A stretch of 64,000 nucleotides of DNA, from assembly GCA_964615375.1 (NCBI GenBank), contig CAZTOW010000019.1:86302-150301 (forward strand), written 5' to 3'. The number at the start of each line of letters is the position of its first letter. Position 1 is the first letter of the stretch. Under the pieces are notes generated by a model that saw only the letters and a list, made by a program, of their open reading frames with translations, was not told the DNA's origin and did no database searches. The position numbers and the translations under genes are program-made. Of this stretch, positions 16,092-25,725 are shown piece after piece. This DNA is from CAZKWG01 sp964615375 (GTDB lineage Bacteria; Myxococcota_A; UBA796; CAZKWG01).

Positions 16092-16904
16092 GTGCGACCG
16101 ACCATCATCATAGCAGCAGTCGCTCTGATCGGGGGGTGCCAGCGCCTGCCCGTGGTCGCCGCCGACCCCTCGGGCGAGGAGCCCGGCCCCGGCGACAACA
16201 ACGGCGACGGGCGCGTGGACCTCTCCGACGGCCTCGTGGTCCTGCGCGCGCAGCTCAGCGGCGGCCAGCCCGCGGTCTGCTTCGGCGCCGCCGACGTCCT
16301 GCAGGACCACCGCGTAGACCTGGGCGACGGCTTCGCCGTCTGGTACCACCTGTTCGCCGGGAACACCGAATTCTTCCCGATCCAGGACGGCTGGTGCGAG
16401 CGCTGGGAGAGCTTCGTGGAGGCGCCGGAGGGGCGCATGGCGCTGGAGATCGACGCGCCGCGCAAGGGGGAGGGCAGCGCCGAGCTGCGGGTCACCCTGA
16501 CGAGCCCGGACCTGGCGGTGGAGGGCTGGAGCCTGGCCGCGGTCGCCGAGGGCTGCACCATCGGCGCCGCCTCGGTCGCGGGCACCGCGGGCGCTGATCT
16601 GCGCGACAGCCCCGCGGGCCTGCGCGATGGCGGCTTCGAGCGCACGGATCTCGTGGACGGCGTGGCCAGCAGCGCCGTCGTCCTCTCCTGGAGCTCCCCG
16701 CTCGGGCTCCCTGCGTCCGAGGATCCGGTCGATCTGCTCACGCTCACGGTGGAGCCCACCGGCGAGGGTTGTGAGGACTGTACAGTCCGCCTCGAGGACG
16801 GACACGCCACCGGGGGCGAGCCCGTCACCAACCTGCTCAGCGTCGGTGGCCGCAGCTACCGCCCCGAGCTCCCCGAGGTCCGCCTCCGCATGTGTGCGAA
16901 ATGA
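16092..16904 (+). CDS. Dockerin-like / cohesin-like lipoprotein, paralogue
   Basis: GTG at 16092 begins a lipoprotein signal (MRPTIIIAAVALIGGC), 270 residues. Residues about 33-90 carry two dockerin-like F-hand segments, GDNNGDGRVDLSDGLVV and a weaker H-R-V-D-L-G-D-G-F-A-V. The rest is a beta-rich domain with V-A-E-G-C-T-I, C-E-D-C-T-V-R-L and C-A-K at the C-terminus, matching the 283-residue protein at 10409-11260. Its stop overlaps the ATG of the next gene (ATGA). Dockerin-cohesin pairs hold protein complexes together on cell surfaces. Whether this one binds the beta domain of its paralogue is a testable idea. Confidence 0.75.
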   Translation: MRPTIIIAAVALIGGCQRLPVVAADPSGEEPGPGDNNGDGRVDLSDGLVVLRAQLSGGQPAVCFGAADVLQDHRVDLGDGFAVWYHLFAGNTEFFPIQDGWCERWESFVEAPEGRMALEIDAPRKGEGSAELRVTLTSPDLAVEGWSLAAVAEGCTIGAASVAGTAGADLRDSPAGLRDGGFERTDLVDGVASSAVVLSWSSPLGLPASEDPVDLLTLTVEPTGEGCEDCTVRLEDGHATGGEPVTNLLSVGGRSYRPELPEVRLRMCAK

Positions 16905-17416
16905 CACACTCCTTCCCGCTCGCCCTGCTCCTCTCCTGCGCTCCGGACCTGAAGACCGGCCAGACCTGGAGCCACGAGGCGCCCGAGGTCCAGCCCTGGG
17001 AGCGCTACGAGGGCACCTTCACCTGGCTGGTGCAGGGCGCAGGCGCCGAGGAGCCCGGCTGCGAGATCGTGTTCCAGTTCGAGTCCGAGCCCTGGGAGCA
17101 GAGCTGCGAGACCTGCGAGTTCGCCTTCGAGCTGAAGATGACCTACGACGCCGACGCCAGCACCAACACCTGGCGCTGCGTGGACCCCGACACGGCCGAC
17201 TTCAGCTGGGTCCTGGGCTACGACGCCGACTTCTACGGCTACGACATCAACGCCATCTGGATGTACCACGACTACGGCGCCTACTGGACACAGGCCTTCT
17301 ACGCCCAGCGTGAGGGCGACACCGTCTCCTTCGGCTACGATTTCAACAGCTATTACGCCTACTACTATGACTATTACTTCTACTCCTATCAGGGCACGGG
17401 CACCGTCACCGAGTAG
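16901..17416 (+). CDS. Tyr-rich small lipoprotein (171 aa), paralogue
   Basis: I place the start at ATG 16901, which overlaps the TGA of the dockerin-like gene (ATGA) and directly begins the signal (T-H-S-F-P-L-A-L-L-L-S-C); GTG at 16892 would add three residues. The mature protein has C-E-I-V-F, C-E-T-C-E-F-A-F and W-R-C-V-D, then an extreme Tyr run (YYAYYYDYYFYSY near the C-terminus). It matches the 187-residue lipoprotein at 13680-14243. Aromatic runs like this occur in adhesive or amyloid-like surface proteins, but the role here is unknown. Confidence 0.75.
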   Translation: MTHSFPLALLLSCAPDLKTGQTWSHEAPEVQPWERYEGTFTWLVQGAGAEEPGCEIVFQFESEPWEQSCETCEFAFELKMTYDADASTNTWRCVDPDTADFSWVLGYDADFYGYDINAIWMYHDYGAYWTQAFYAQREGDTVSFGYDFNSYYAYYYDYYFYSYQGTGTVTE

Positions 17417-17451
17417 GGCGGGAGGGGCGCGGTCGCGATAGAGGCAGGTCC

Positions 17452-17895
17452 ATGCTGCCGCCCTTCTCCCGCGAGACGCTGCTCCAGGCTGGCCCCGGCC
17501 ACGCCCACCCCCACACGGTGCGCTTCCAGGAGGTGGACGCGGCCGGCGTGGTCTTCTTCCCGACCTTCCTGGCCTACATGCACGACGCCTTCGTGAGCTG
17601 GCTGGCCGCGGTGGGCGCGCCGCTGCCCGAGGTCATCCAGAAGAGCGAGTGGATCGCCCCCATCGCCGAGTGCTCGGCGGAGTACCTGGCGCCCCTGCGC
17701 TTCGGCGACGCGATCACGGTGCGCGTGGTGGCCGGCGCCCGCGGGCGCAGCAGCTTCCGGCTGGGCTACCGCATCGAGCGGGACGGCGTCCCCGTGGCCC
17801 TGGGCCAGACCGTCCACGTCTGCCTGAGCGCGGGTCGCCCCCGGCCGCTGCCGGAGGCGGTGGGGGCGGGGGTGGAGGCGCTGGTCGTGGGCTGA
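17452..17895 (+). CDS. menI: DHNA-CoA thioesterase (hotdog fold)
   Basis: 147 residues with the 4HBT hotdog signature: V-R-F-Q-E-V-D-A-A-G-V-V-F-F-P at about 23-37 has the catalytic-type Asp and a Y-M-H-D helix follows. Enzymes of this kind hydrolyse 1,4-dihydroxy-2-naphthoyl-CoA to DHNA and CoA before prenylation. The sequence alone cannot separate it from other acyl-CoA thioesterases (YbgC/FadM-like). The assignment rests on its position, ending 11 bases from the convergent menE, in a locus that otherwise lacks this step. Confidence 0.75.
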   Translation: MLPPFSRETLLQAGPGHAHPHTVRFQEVDAAGVVFFPTFLAYMHDAFVSWLAAVGAPLPEVIQKSEWIAPIAECSAEYLAPLRFGDAITVRVVAGARGRSSFRLGYRIERDGVPVALGQTVHVCLSAGRPRPLPEAVGAGVEALVVG

Positions 17896-17906
17896 GCGTC
17901 CCGGGC

Positions 17907-19280
17907 TCATCCGGGCGACAGGAGCCCCACCACCGCCCGCCGATCCACCTTGCCGTTCGGCCCGAGCGGGAGCGCGTCCAGGCTCACCCAACGTCGAGGG
18001 CGGCGGTGCGCGGCCAGGCGCTCGCTCGCCGCGGCGATCACGGCCTCCAAGCTCGACCCCTCCAACACCAGGGCCGCCGCCACCGTCTGCCCCCACAGCG
18101 CATCGGGCACCCCGAAGACCACCGCGCCGGCCACGCCGGGGATCTCCAGCAGGGTCGCCTCCACCTCCTCGGGCGAGACGTTCTCGCCGCCGGTGATGAT
18201 GAGGTTCGAGCTCCGCCCCCGCAGGTGCAGGCGACCCCGCGCGTCGAGCCCGCCCAGATCGCCGGTCCTCAGCCAGCCCTCCGGGTCCAGCGGGCTGGGG
18301 TGGGCGCCCTCGGGCAGCAGGCGGGAGAGCAGCATGTCCCCCCGCACCCGCACCTCGCCGTCCACGATCCGCAGCGCCACGCCGGGGAGCGGCGGCCCTG
18401 CCCCCTCCTCAGGCGAGGGCAGGGTCCCCGGCCTCCAGGTGCAGACCTGCGAGCCGGTCTCGGTGAGCCCGTAGGTCCCCAGCACGGGCCAGCCGTGGCG
18501 CGCGGCGTCCAACAGCAGGTTGGCGGGGGCGGGGGCGCCGCCCAACAGGATGGCCCGAAGCGGCGGAGGGCTCGGATCCTCGGCGATCATCCGCTGGAGC
18601 ATGGTCGGCACCACGCTCAGCAGGCTGGCCCCGGACCTCGCCAGGGAGGCCCGCAGCCCGGCCGGGGAGAAGGGCTGGTGCCCCGCGCCCTCGGGCGGCT
18701 CGTCCAGCGCCAGCGCCGAGCGACCCACCAGGCAGCGGGTGAGGATGGAGAGCCCGCCCACATGCCCCAGCGGCATGCAGAGCTGCCAGCGATCTCCGGC
18801 CACGAAGGGCAGGTTCTCCAGGTGCGCCCGCGCCGAGGCCAGCATGGCCCGCCGGGAGAGCGCCACCACCCGCGGCGCCCCGCTGCTGCCGGAGGTCGCG
18901 ATCCAGCAGAGCTCACGCTCGGGCGGGTAAGCGGTGGGCGGCGGCGGCGGGACGGGGGAGGGCAGGGGAGGGGACCAGGGCGCCCCCAGGCCGAGCGCGC
19001 CGAGCTGGGCCGCCCGCTCCCCCGCGGTCAGCCGCGGATGGAGGATCATGGCCGTGCGCCCGGCCTCGAAGAGGGCCAGCAGCCCCAGCAGCACCCGGGC
19101 CCGCGCCTCGCCCACCACCGCCACCGGCCCCTCCCCCGGCGGCAGAAGCGGCAGCAGGGCCGCCACCCGCCCCGCGACCTCCGCCCAGGTCCACGCCTGG
19201 CCGTCCACGACCAGCGCCGCGGCCTCCGGCGCCTCCAGCCCGGCGGCCAGGGGGCTGAGTGAAAATTCACTAGATCTCAT
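17907..19280 (-). CDS. menE: o-Succinylbenzoate-CoA ligase
   Basis: 457 residues of the ANL adenylating family. Seen in order: the AMP-binding loop I-A-T-S-G-S-S-G-A-P-R (about 128-138), G-T-Y-G-L-T-E-T-G (about 267-275), R-T-G-D-L (about 335-339), G-R-S-S-N-L-I-I-T-G-G-E-N-V hinge (about 352-365) and the C-terminal catalytic Lys in G-P-N-G-K-V-D-R. It activates o-succinylbenzoate with ATP and loads it on CoA. A Pro-rich insert (about 104-118) is unusual. Its ATG overlaps the stop of menC (ATGA), and it is the last gene of the men operon. Confidence 0.92.
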   Translation of the reverse strand: MRSSEFSLSPLAAGLEAPEAAALVVDGQAWTWAEVAGRVAALLPLLPPGEGPVAVVGEARARVLLGLLALFEAGRTAMILHPRLTAGERAAQLGALGLGAPWSPPLPSPVPPPPPTAYPPERELCWIATSGSSGAPRVVALSRRAMLASARAHLENLPFVAGDRWQLCMPLGHVGGLSILTRCLVGRSALALDEPPEGAGHQPFSPAGLRASLARSGASLLSVVPTMLQRMIAEDPSPPPLRAILLGGAPAPANLLLDAARHGWPVLGTYGLTETGSQVCTWRPGTLPSPEEGAGPPLPGVALRIVDGEVRVRGDMLLSRLLPEGAHPSPLDPEGWLRTGDLGGLDARGRLHLRGRSSNLIITGGENVSPEEVEATLLEIPGVAGAVVFGVPDALWGQTVAAALVLEGSSLEAVIAAASERLAAHRRPRRWVSLDALPLGPNGKVDRRAVVGLLSPG

Positions 19281-20254
19281 AGCCTCTCCAGCCCCAGCCC
19301 CGGACCGAAGCCGCGCCCGAACCCTCCCTCAACGCCAGGGATCCCCTCCACCCCCCAGGCCCCCAGGCCCGGGTGCGGGGCGAGCCCGCAGGCCAGCAGC
19401 TCCCCCGGCAGGGCCCGCGCCAGCTCCACCGCGAAGGCGAGCGCCAGGGGCCCGTCGAAGAGGTGAGTGACCAGCACGCCGAGCCCGCGGGCCTCCGCCT
19501 CCCGCGCCAGCGTGAGACATCGTTCAGGCCCCAGCGCCATGGGCTTGAGCACCAACGCAGAGACGGCCCCCAGATCGGAGAGCTCACCCTTGAGCAGGCT
19601 CTCGTCCGCCGCCAGCGGCACCGGCGAGGGCGGGAAGGGAGGCGAGCAGGGCTCCTCCACCAGGCTCACGCCCAGCGCGGCCAGCTCCCCCAGGCGCTCC
19701 CGGGCCTCCTCGAAGCTCCACCCCTGGTTGATGTCCAGCCGGAGGTCGATCGCGGGCCAGCCCTCCCGGAGCGCCCGGATCCACCGCAGCTCCTCCGCCC
19801 AGCGCCCGGCCCGCCCCACCTTCCACTTGAGCGTCCGGTAGCCCTCGGCCGCGCGCGCCGCGGCCTCCTCCAACAGCCACTCGCCGGGATCCGACAGGAG
19901 GAGCGCCGAGATCGGCACCTGCGCCCGCGGGCTGGGCGAGAGCAGGTCCGCCACGGGGACCCCGCGCCGCCGCCCCTCCAGGTCCAGCCGGGCCATGGTC
20001 AGCGCGCAGCGGATCGAGGGTGGGAGGCTGGGGCCCAGCTCCTCCGCCAGGAGCTCCGGCCTCGCCAGCGCCGCCACCACCTCTTCCAGGGTCTCCGCCG
20101 AGTATCCCGGCAGCGGGCTGCACTCCCCCTGGCCCCAGATCCCGTCCTCCTCCAGGGTCAGCAGCCAGCTCTGGCGCGCGCCCCAGCGCTGGCGCGCGTT
20201 GCCCACCGGGCGGTCCAGCGCGCCCCCGCGAGGCTCGACCCGGAGCCGGCTCAC
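19277..20254 (-). CDS. menC: o-Succinylbenzoate synthase
   Basis: GTG at 20254 overlaps the menA stop (GTGA) and gives 325 residues, the usual size. It is an enolase-superfamily enzyme that dehydrates SHCHC to o-succinylbenzoate. Catalytic residues visible in order: L-K-W-K (KxK base), D-I-N-Q-G-W (metal Asp), V-E-E-P (metal Glu), A-A-D-E-S (metal Asp) and L-K-P-M (second Lys). The N-terminal capping domain contains G-Q-G-E-C-S-P-L-P-G-Y-S. The 136-codon upstream extension of the frame is antisense coding of menA and is not used. Confidence 0.92.
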   Translation of the reverse strand: MSRLRVEPRGGALDRPVGNARQRWGARQSWLLTLEEDGIWGQGECSPLPGYSAETLEEVVAALARPELLAEELGPSLPPSIRCALTMARLDLEGRRRGVPVADLLSPSPRAQVPISALLLSDPGEWLLEEAAARAAEGYRTLKWKVGRAGRWAEELRWIRALREGWPAIDLRLDINQGWSFEEARERLGELAALGVSLVEEPCSPPFPPSPVPLAADESLLKGELSDLGAVSALVLKPMALGPERCLTLAREAEARGLGVLVTHLFDGPLALAFAVELARALPGELLACGLAPHPGLGAWGVEGIPGVEGGFGRGFGPGLGLERL

Positions 20255-21140
20255 GCCAGCCAGAGCCCGAAGGCCAGGAGCAGGCTGTAGAGCAGGAGCA
20301 GCCGCGCCGTCGCGCCCAGGAGCGGGTTCAGCGCGGCGCCCTCCTGGCGCGCCACCTTCCGCGCGAGCCCGATCGCGTGCGGCAGCGTCAGCAGGGGCAG
20401 GAGCAGGCTCCAGGCCAGGCCCGCCATCCAGGCCATGACGGCGCAGGATCCATAGGCCAGGGCCAGCATGAGCCCGTACTCGGTCGTGCCAGCCTGACGC
20501 CCCAGGCGCACCACCAGCGTCCGTTTGCCGGCCTTGATGTCCGTCTTCCGGTCGCGGATGTTGTTCACCACCAGGATGGCGGTGCTCAGCGCCCCCACCC
20601 CCAGGCTGGCGGGCCAGGCCATGGGCAGGATCTCCAGCGTCTGGACGTAGACCGTGCCGCACACGGCCACGAAGCCGAAGAAGAGCATGACGAAGACGTC
20701 ACCGAGCCCGTGGTAGCCCAGCGGCCAGGGCCCGCCGGTGTAGAGCACGCCCGCCAGGATGCTGGCGACACCGATCACCAGGATGACCGGCCCGGCCACC
20801 CAGGTCAGATAGACCCCGCACAGCGCCGCCAGGACGAAGCTGAGGACCATCCCCACCTTCAGGGCCCGCGCCGAGAGCAGCCCGGCCTGGGCCGCCCGCA
20901 CCGGCCCCACGCGCTCCGACGTGTCCGCCCCCTTCTCGAAGTCGAAGACGTCGTTGGCGTAGTTCGTGCCGATCTGGATGAACAGCGCGCCGAGCAGGGC
21001 GAAGATGACGGCGGAGGGCTCGAAGCGCCCGGCCTGCTGGGCCACGGCGGCGCCCACGATCACCGGCGCCGCCCCCGCGGGCAGGGTGGCGGGGCGGGTC
21101 GCCATGCGCCAGGCGGCCATCGAGCCGGGGCGGGCGTGCT

Positions 21141-21144
<4 letters not shown>
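20251..21144 (-). CDS. menA: 1,4-Dihydroxy-2-naphthoate polyprenyltransferase
   Basis: 297 residues with eight or nine membrane helices, UbiA superfamily. The two Asp-rich prenyl-diphosphate motifs are N-Y-A-N-D-V-F-D-F-E-K-G-A-D (about 61-74) and N-N-I-R-D-R-K-T-D-I-K-A-G-K-R-T (about 193-208), both typical of MenA. It attaches the isoprenoid tail to DHNA, giving demethylmenaquinone at the inner membrane. It overlaps menB upstream and menC downstream by 4 bases each, an unusual placement, since menA is often unlinked to menBCDEFH. Confidence 0.93.
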
Positions 21145-21980
<836 letters not shown>

Positions 21981-22718
21981 TCAGGGGCTCCAGCAGAGGG
22001 CCCTGGCCAGCGCTTCGGGCGCCTCCAGGGGGAGGTTGTGGCCCGCGCCGGGCAGGACCAGGGCGTGGGCGGAGGGGAGGTGTTCACAGAGCCGCGCGGC
22101 CAGCGCGCAGAATTTCGGGTCCAGCTCCCCGCTCACCAGCCGGAGGGGCACGGCGAGGCGGGAAAGGGGACCCGTATAGTCCGGCATGGCCCCGAGCGAA
22201 AGGGGGCCGAGCCCCACCGACAGCGCGGTCGCGTCGTGCCGGAGGCGCAGCGCGCGCCAGGCGGCCCGGCGCTCCGGCGAGAGCGCGGCCTGCGAGGCGA
22301 AGATCGGCTGAGCCTCCCAGGCGTCCAGGAAGGGCTCGAGCCCCTGCTCGCGCAGGCGGCGGGCCCAGGCGGCGTCGCCCTCCCGCCGCGCCGCGCGCTC
22401 ACGCTCCTCGGAGAGCCCGTCGCGGGCGCTGATCAGGGTGGCCTGCGCGTAGCGATCGGGGCGGCAGATCAGGAGCCCCAGCGCCAGCCGCCCGCCCAGG
22501 GAGTAGCCCGCCAGGTGGGCGGGCCCCGACCCGACCCGCGCCTGGATCTCGGCGTCCAGGCGGGCGATCTCCTCGTCCCAGGCGCCGACCACAGGGGCCC
22601 CGGCGTGCCCGGATAGGGCGAGGGCGTGGACCTCCAGCCCCGCCGGCAGCGCCGCGCGCACGGCGTCCCAGCTCTCGGGGGCGCCGAGAAATCCGTGCAG
22701 CAGGACCAGGGGGATCAT
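21981..22718 (-). CDS. menH: SHCHC synthase (alpha/beta hydrolase)
   Basis: ATG at 22718, overlapping the menD stop by 4 bases, gives 245 residues. The alpha/beta-hydrolase signature is clear: L-L-H-G-F-L-G at the N-terminus, the nucleophile elbow A-G-Y-S-L-G-G-R (about 80-87) and the catalytic His in G-A-G-H-N-L near the C-terminus. It eliminates pyruvate from SEPHCHC, the MenD product. The longer frame to 23168 is antisense to menD and rejected. Confidence 0.9.
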   Translation of the reverse strand: MIPLVLLHGFLGAPESWDAVRAALPAGLEVHALALSGHAGAPVVGAWDEEIARLDAEIQARVGSGPAHLAGYSLGGRLALGLLICRPDRYAQATLISARDGLSEERERAARREGDAAWARRLREQGLEPFLDAWEAQPIFASQAALSPERRAAWRALRLRHDATALSVGLGPLSLGAMPDYTGPLSRLAVPLRLVSGELDPKFCALAARLCEHLPSAHALVLPGAGHNLPLEAPEALARALCWSP

Positions 22719-24433
22719 CCCCGCATGCGCTCCAGGATGGCCGCCACCTGCCGGCCGTGGCTCTCCGGGGCCGTGCGCGCCGCGATCAGCGTGGCGCCCC
22801 GCCGGGCCAGCGCGACCCCGATCTGCTCGCGGAGCGCGGGGGCGTCCTCCACCGCGGCGAAGGGCAGGCCGAAGACCGCCGCCGCGGCCTGTAGCGAGGC
22901 CCCGTGCGGCGTCGTGAACTGGGCGAGCTCGTCCGCGCGCAGGTCGGGGACCCGCGCCACCGGGAGCTGGGTGAAGATCCGCCCGCCCCCGTTGTCCAGG
23001 ACCACGATCACCAGCGGCCCCGGCACCCGCGAGGCCGCCAGCAGCCCGCCCAGATCGTGCAGCAGGCTCACGTCCCCCAGGAGCAGGAGGGTGGGCCGCC
23101 CCGAGGCCGCCGCCGCCCCCGCCGCCCCCGAGACCAGCCCGTCGATGCCGTTGGCCCCGCGCTGACACAGCACGCCCAGCGGCCGCCCGCCCGGCGGGGC
23201 CGCCAGGTCCACGTCGCGGATGGGCAGGCTGTTCCCCAGCACCAGCAGCGCGCCCGCGGGGAGGGCCTGCACGGCGGCGCGGGCCAGGCTGAGCTCACCG
23301 CCAGGATCTGCGGTCAGGACCTCGTCCACCGCCCGCCAGGCGTGGGCCTCCGCGGCGGCCCAGGTCGCGCGCCAGGTGGGCCCCAGCTCAGGGGGCCGCA
23401 GGGCCCGCAGCGCGTCCACGGGCCCACAGCGCAGGATCTCGGCCGTGCTCTGCGGATCGCTCCAGCCGTGCGGGTGGAGGACATAGCGGCGCAAGCCGGA
23501 CTGCTCGCCGATCCAGCGCTCCCACTGCCCGGAGACCGGGGGCATCCCGAGCTGGATCACCAGATCGGGGCGCAGGGCGCGCGAGAGCTCCGGGTCGCGC
23601 AGGAGCAGGTCGAAGGCGCCGATCACGCGACCGCCCCAGCGGAGCTGGCTCGGGCCTTCGGCCAGCAGGGGGAGCTCGCTACACCATGAGAGGATGAGCT
23701 CTCGCGACGTCTCATCCAGCAGCGGACCGGGCCCGGCCACCACCAGGGGGCGGCGGGCCTTGTCCAGCTCGGCCTGGAGCGCGGAGAGTGCGGCCTCGTC
23801 CGGGCTCTGGGTGGGGGCGTGGGCCCGCGGCGCCGGGCGGGCCAGCAGGGCCTCCACCCGGGCCAGGGCCTCCTCCTGGGCGGGCCCAGGGCTCGGCTCC
23901 AGCGGCTTGGCGGCGCGGAAATTGAGGTGGACCGGACCCGGCTCTGGCCACAGGCTGCGGTGGACGGCCTGGGCGGCGGCCCGGCGCAGCGCGCGCATCC
24001 CGAGCTCGGTGCCGTCGGGCATCCCGAGATCGACCGAGGCCCGCGCGAAGCGCCCGAAGAGATCGGTCTGATCGACGGTCTGAGGCGCCCCGCAGCCCTG
24101 GAGCGCGAAGGGCCGGTCGGCGGTGAGCGCGATCAGCGGGAGCCCCACCTGGGCGGCCTCGATGAGGGCGGGCAGGTAGTGGGCCCCCGCGGTGCCCGAG
24201 GTGCAGATCAGCAGGCTGGGCCGCCCGCTCACCCGCGCCTGGCCCAGCGCGTAGAAGGCGGCGCAGCGTTCGTCAAGCAAATTGACGATCTGGAGGCCCG
24301 GCGTGCGGGTCGCCGCCAGCACCAGGGGCGTCGAGCGGCTCCCCGGGCTGATGATCACGTCGCGCACGCCGGCCTCGGCGAGGCTGCCGAGCAGGAGGCG
24401 GGACCAGGCGGTGAGCAGGGCGCCGTCGTTCAT
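22715..24433 (-). CDS. menD: SEPHCHC synthase (thiamine diphosphate enzyme)
   Basis: ATG at 24433 overlaps the menF stop and gives 572 residues, the usual MenD length. The N-terminal PYR domain has I-I-S-P-G-S-R-S-T-P-L and the ThDP-activating Glu in L-L-D-E-R-C-A-A-F. The C-terminal PP domain has the cofactor motif G-D-V-S-L-L-H-D-L-G-G then V-L-D-N-G-G-G-R-I-F. It joins isochorismate and 2-oxoglutarate with loss of CO2. Confidence 0.95.
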   Translation of the reverse strand: MNDGALLTAWSRLLLGSLAEAGVRDVIISPGSRSTPLVLAATRTPGLQIVNLLDERCAAFYALGQARVSGRPSLLICTSGTAGAHYLPALIEAAQVGLPLIALTADRPFALQGCGAPQTVDQTDLFGRFARASVDLGMPDGTELGMRALRRAAAQAVHRSLWPEPGPVHLNFRAAKPLEPSPGPAQEEALARVEALLARPAPRAHAPTQSPDEAALSALQAELDKARRPLVVAGPGPLLDETSRELILSWCSELPLLAEGPSQLRWGGRVIGAFDLLLRDPELSRALRPDLVIQLGMPPVSGQWERWIGEQSGLRRYVLHPHGWSDPQSTAEILRCGPVDALRALRPPELGPTWRATWAAAEAHAWRAVDEVLTADPGGELSLARAAVQALPAGALLVLGNSLPIRDVDLAAPPGGRPLGVLCQRGANGIDGLVSGAAGAAAASGRPTLLLLGDVSLLHDLGGLLAASRVPGPLVIVVLDNGGGRIFTQLPVARVPDLRADELAQFTTPHGASLQAAAAVFGLPFAAVEDAPALREQIGVALARRGATLIAARTAPESHGRQVAAILERMRG

Positions 24434-25725
24434 GCTCCGAACGCCGCCTCCATCACGCGGAGCTTGCGCTCGGTCTCCACCCACTCCGCGTCGGGGTCCG
24501 AGCCCCGCACCACGCCCACCCCGGCGTAGAGCCGAAGCTCCTCGCCGCGCAGCAGGCCGGAGCGCAGCCCCACCCACAGCTCGCCGTCGCCGCCGGCCTC
24601 CACCCAGCCCACCGGGCCGGCGTAGAGGCCGCGGGGGGCGGGCTCGGCGCGGATGGCCGCCAGCGCCGCCTCGCGCGGATCGCCGCCCACCGCGGGGGTG
24701 GGGTGCAGCAGGCGGACCAGGGAGAGCGCGCTCTCGCCGTCGGAGAGCTCGCCCTCGAAGCGGGTGCGCAGGTGGCAGAGGCCGGGGAGCTCCAGCACCT
24801 CGGGCGCGCGCCAGTCCAGGCGGGCGCAGCGCGGGCCCAGGAGCCGGGCGATCTCGTCCACGACGATCTGGTGCTCCAGCCGGTCCTTCTCGCTGGCGCG
24901 CAGGGCGTCGGGCTCGGCTCCGGTGCCGGCGAGCGCGTCGGTGCGCAGCCGGCGACCGCGCAGGCTCAGCAGGCGCTCGGGGGTGGCGCCCAGGAAGGTG
25001 GAGCCCTGCCAGCGCAGGCCGAAGACGACGCTCCGCGGCTGGGTCTGGAGGAGGCGGGCCAGTGCGGCGGGGGCTGGATCGGGCGAGGGCAGGGGAGGGG
25101 AGAGCGTGTAGGCAGCCTCGCGGGCGAGCACGAGCTTGCGCAGGCGACCGGCCTCGATCTCGGCGAGGGTGGCCCGGATCGCCCGCGCCCAGCCCTCGCG
25201 GTCCCGCCCCAGCGGTCGGAGGGCGGCGGCGCCTGGTTCGGCGGAGGCGCCTGCGGGAGACACGATCCGATCCCAGAGCGCCAGGATCTCCGCGGCGGAT
25301 CCGCCAGGGCCCCCGAACATCCCCCAGAGCCGGGCGCGACCGTCCTCCTCGGCGACCAGGAGCCGGGGCAGGATCAGCACGCCCCCGCCAAAGGGGGCCC
25401 AGGGCCCGGACATCGGCGCGCCCGGGTCGAAGGGGAGGGCGGCGAAGAAGGGCGGATTCGCAGCCTCTTCTCCCGCGGGAGGGAAGGCCGCGAGGGCCGC
25501 CTCCAGCCCCGCCGGGCCCTCCGCCGGGTCCACGCGCGCGGCGACGCCCAGGCCCCACAGGCGCCGACCCTCCGGGGGCATCCAGAGGGTGGCGTCCAGA
25601 TCGGGCGCGCGCTCCCAGGCCGCCCGCCAGTCCAGCGCGCCCGGCGGGATCTCCAGGGAGAAGCGGCGCGGCGCCTGACCCTCCAGCGCGCGGACCAGCC
25701 GGGCGCGGAGAGGGGCCGTGCTCAC
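24430..25725 (-). CDS. menF: Isochorismate synthase
   Basis: GTG at 25725 overlaps the aroE stop (GTGA), giving 431 residues. The chorismate-binding domain occupies the C-terminal 260 residues: L-R-K-L-V-L-A-R-E with the base Lys, F-L-G-A-T-P-E-R-L, H-P-T-P-A-V-G-G and P-R-G-L-Y-A-G-P-V-G-W, then E-T-E-R-K-L near the end. It converts chorismate to isochorismate, the first committed step. It could serve an isochorismate-derived siderophore instead, but the operon decides for menaquinone. Confidence 0.92.
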   Translation of the reverse strand: MSTAPLRARLVRALEGQAPRRFSLEIPPGALDWRAAWERAPDLDATLWMPPEGRRLWGLGVAARVDPAEGPAGLEAALAAFPPAGEEAANPPFFAALPFDPGAPMSGPWAPFGGGVLILPRLLVAEEDGRARLWGMFGGPGGSAAEILALWDRIVSPAGASAEPGAAALRPLGRDREGWARAIRATLAEIEAGRLRKLVLAREAAYTLSPPLPSPDPAPAALARLLQTQPRSVVFGLRWQGSTFLGATPERLLSLRGRRLRTDALAGTGAEPDALRASEKDRLEHQIVVDEIARLLGPRCARLDWRAPEVLELPGLCHLRTRFEGELSDGESALSLVRLLHPTPAVGGDPREAALAAIRAEPAPRGLYAGPVGWVEAGGDGELWVGLRSGLLRGEELRLYAGVGVVRGSDPDAEWVETERKLRVMEAAFGA

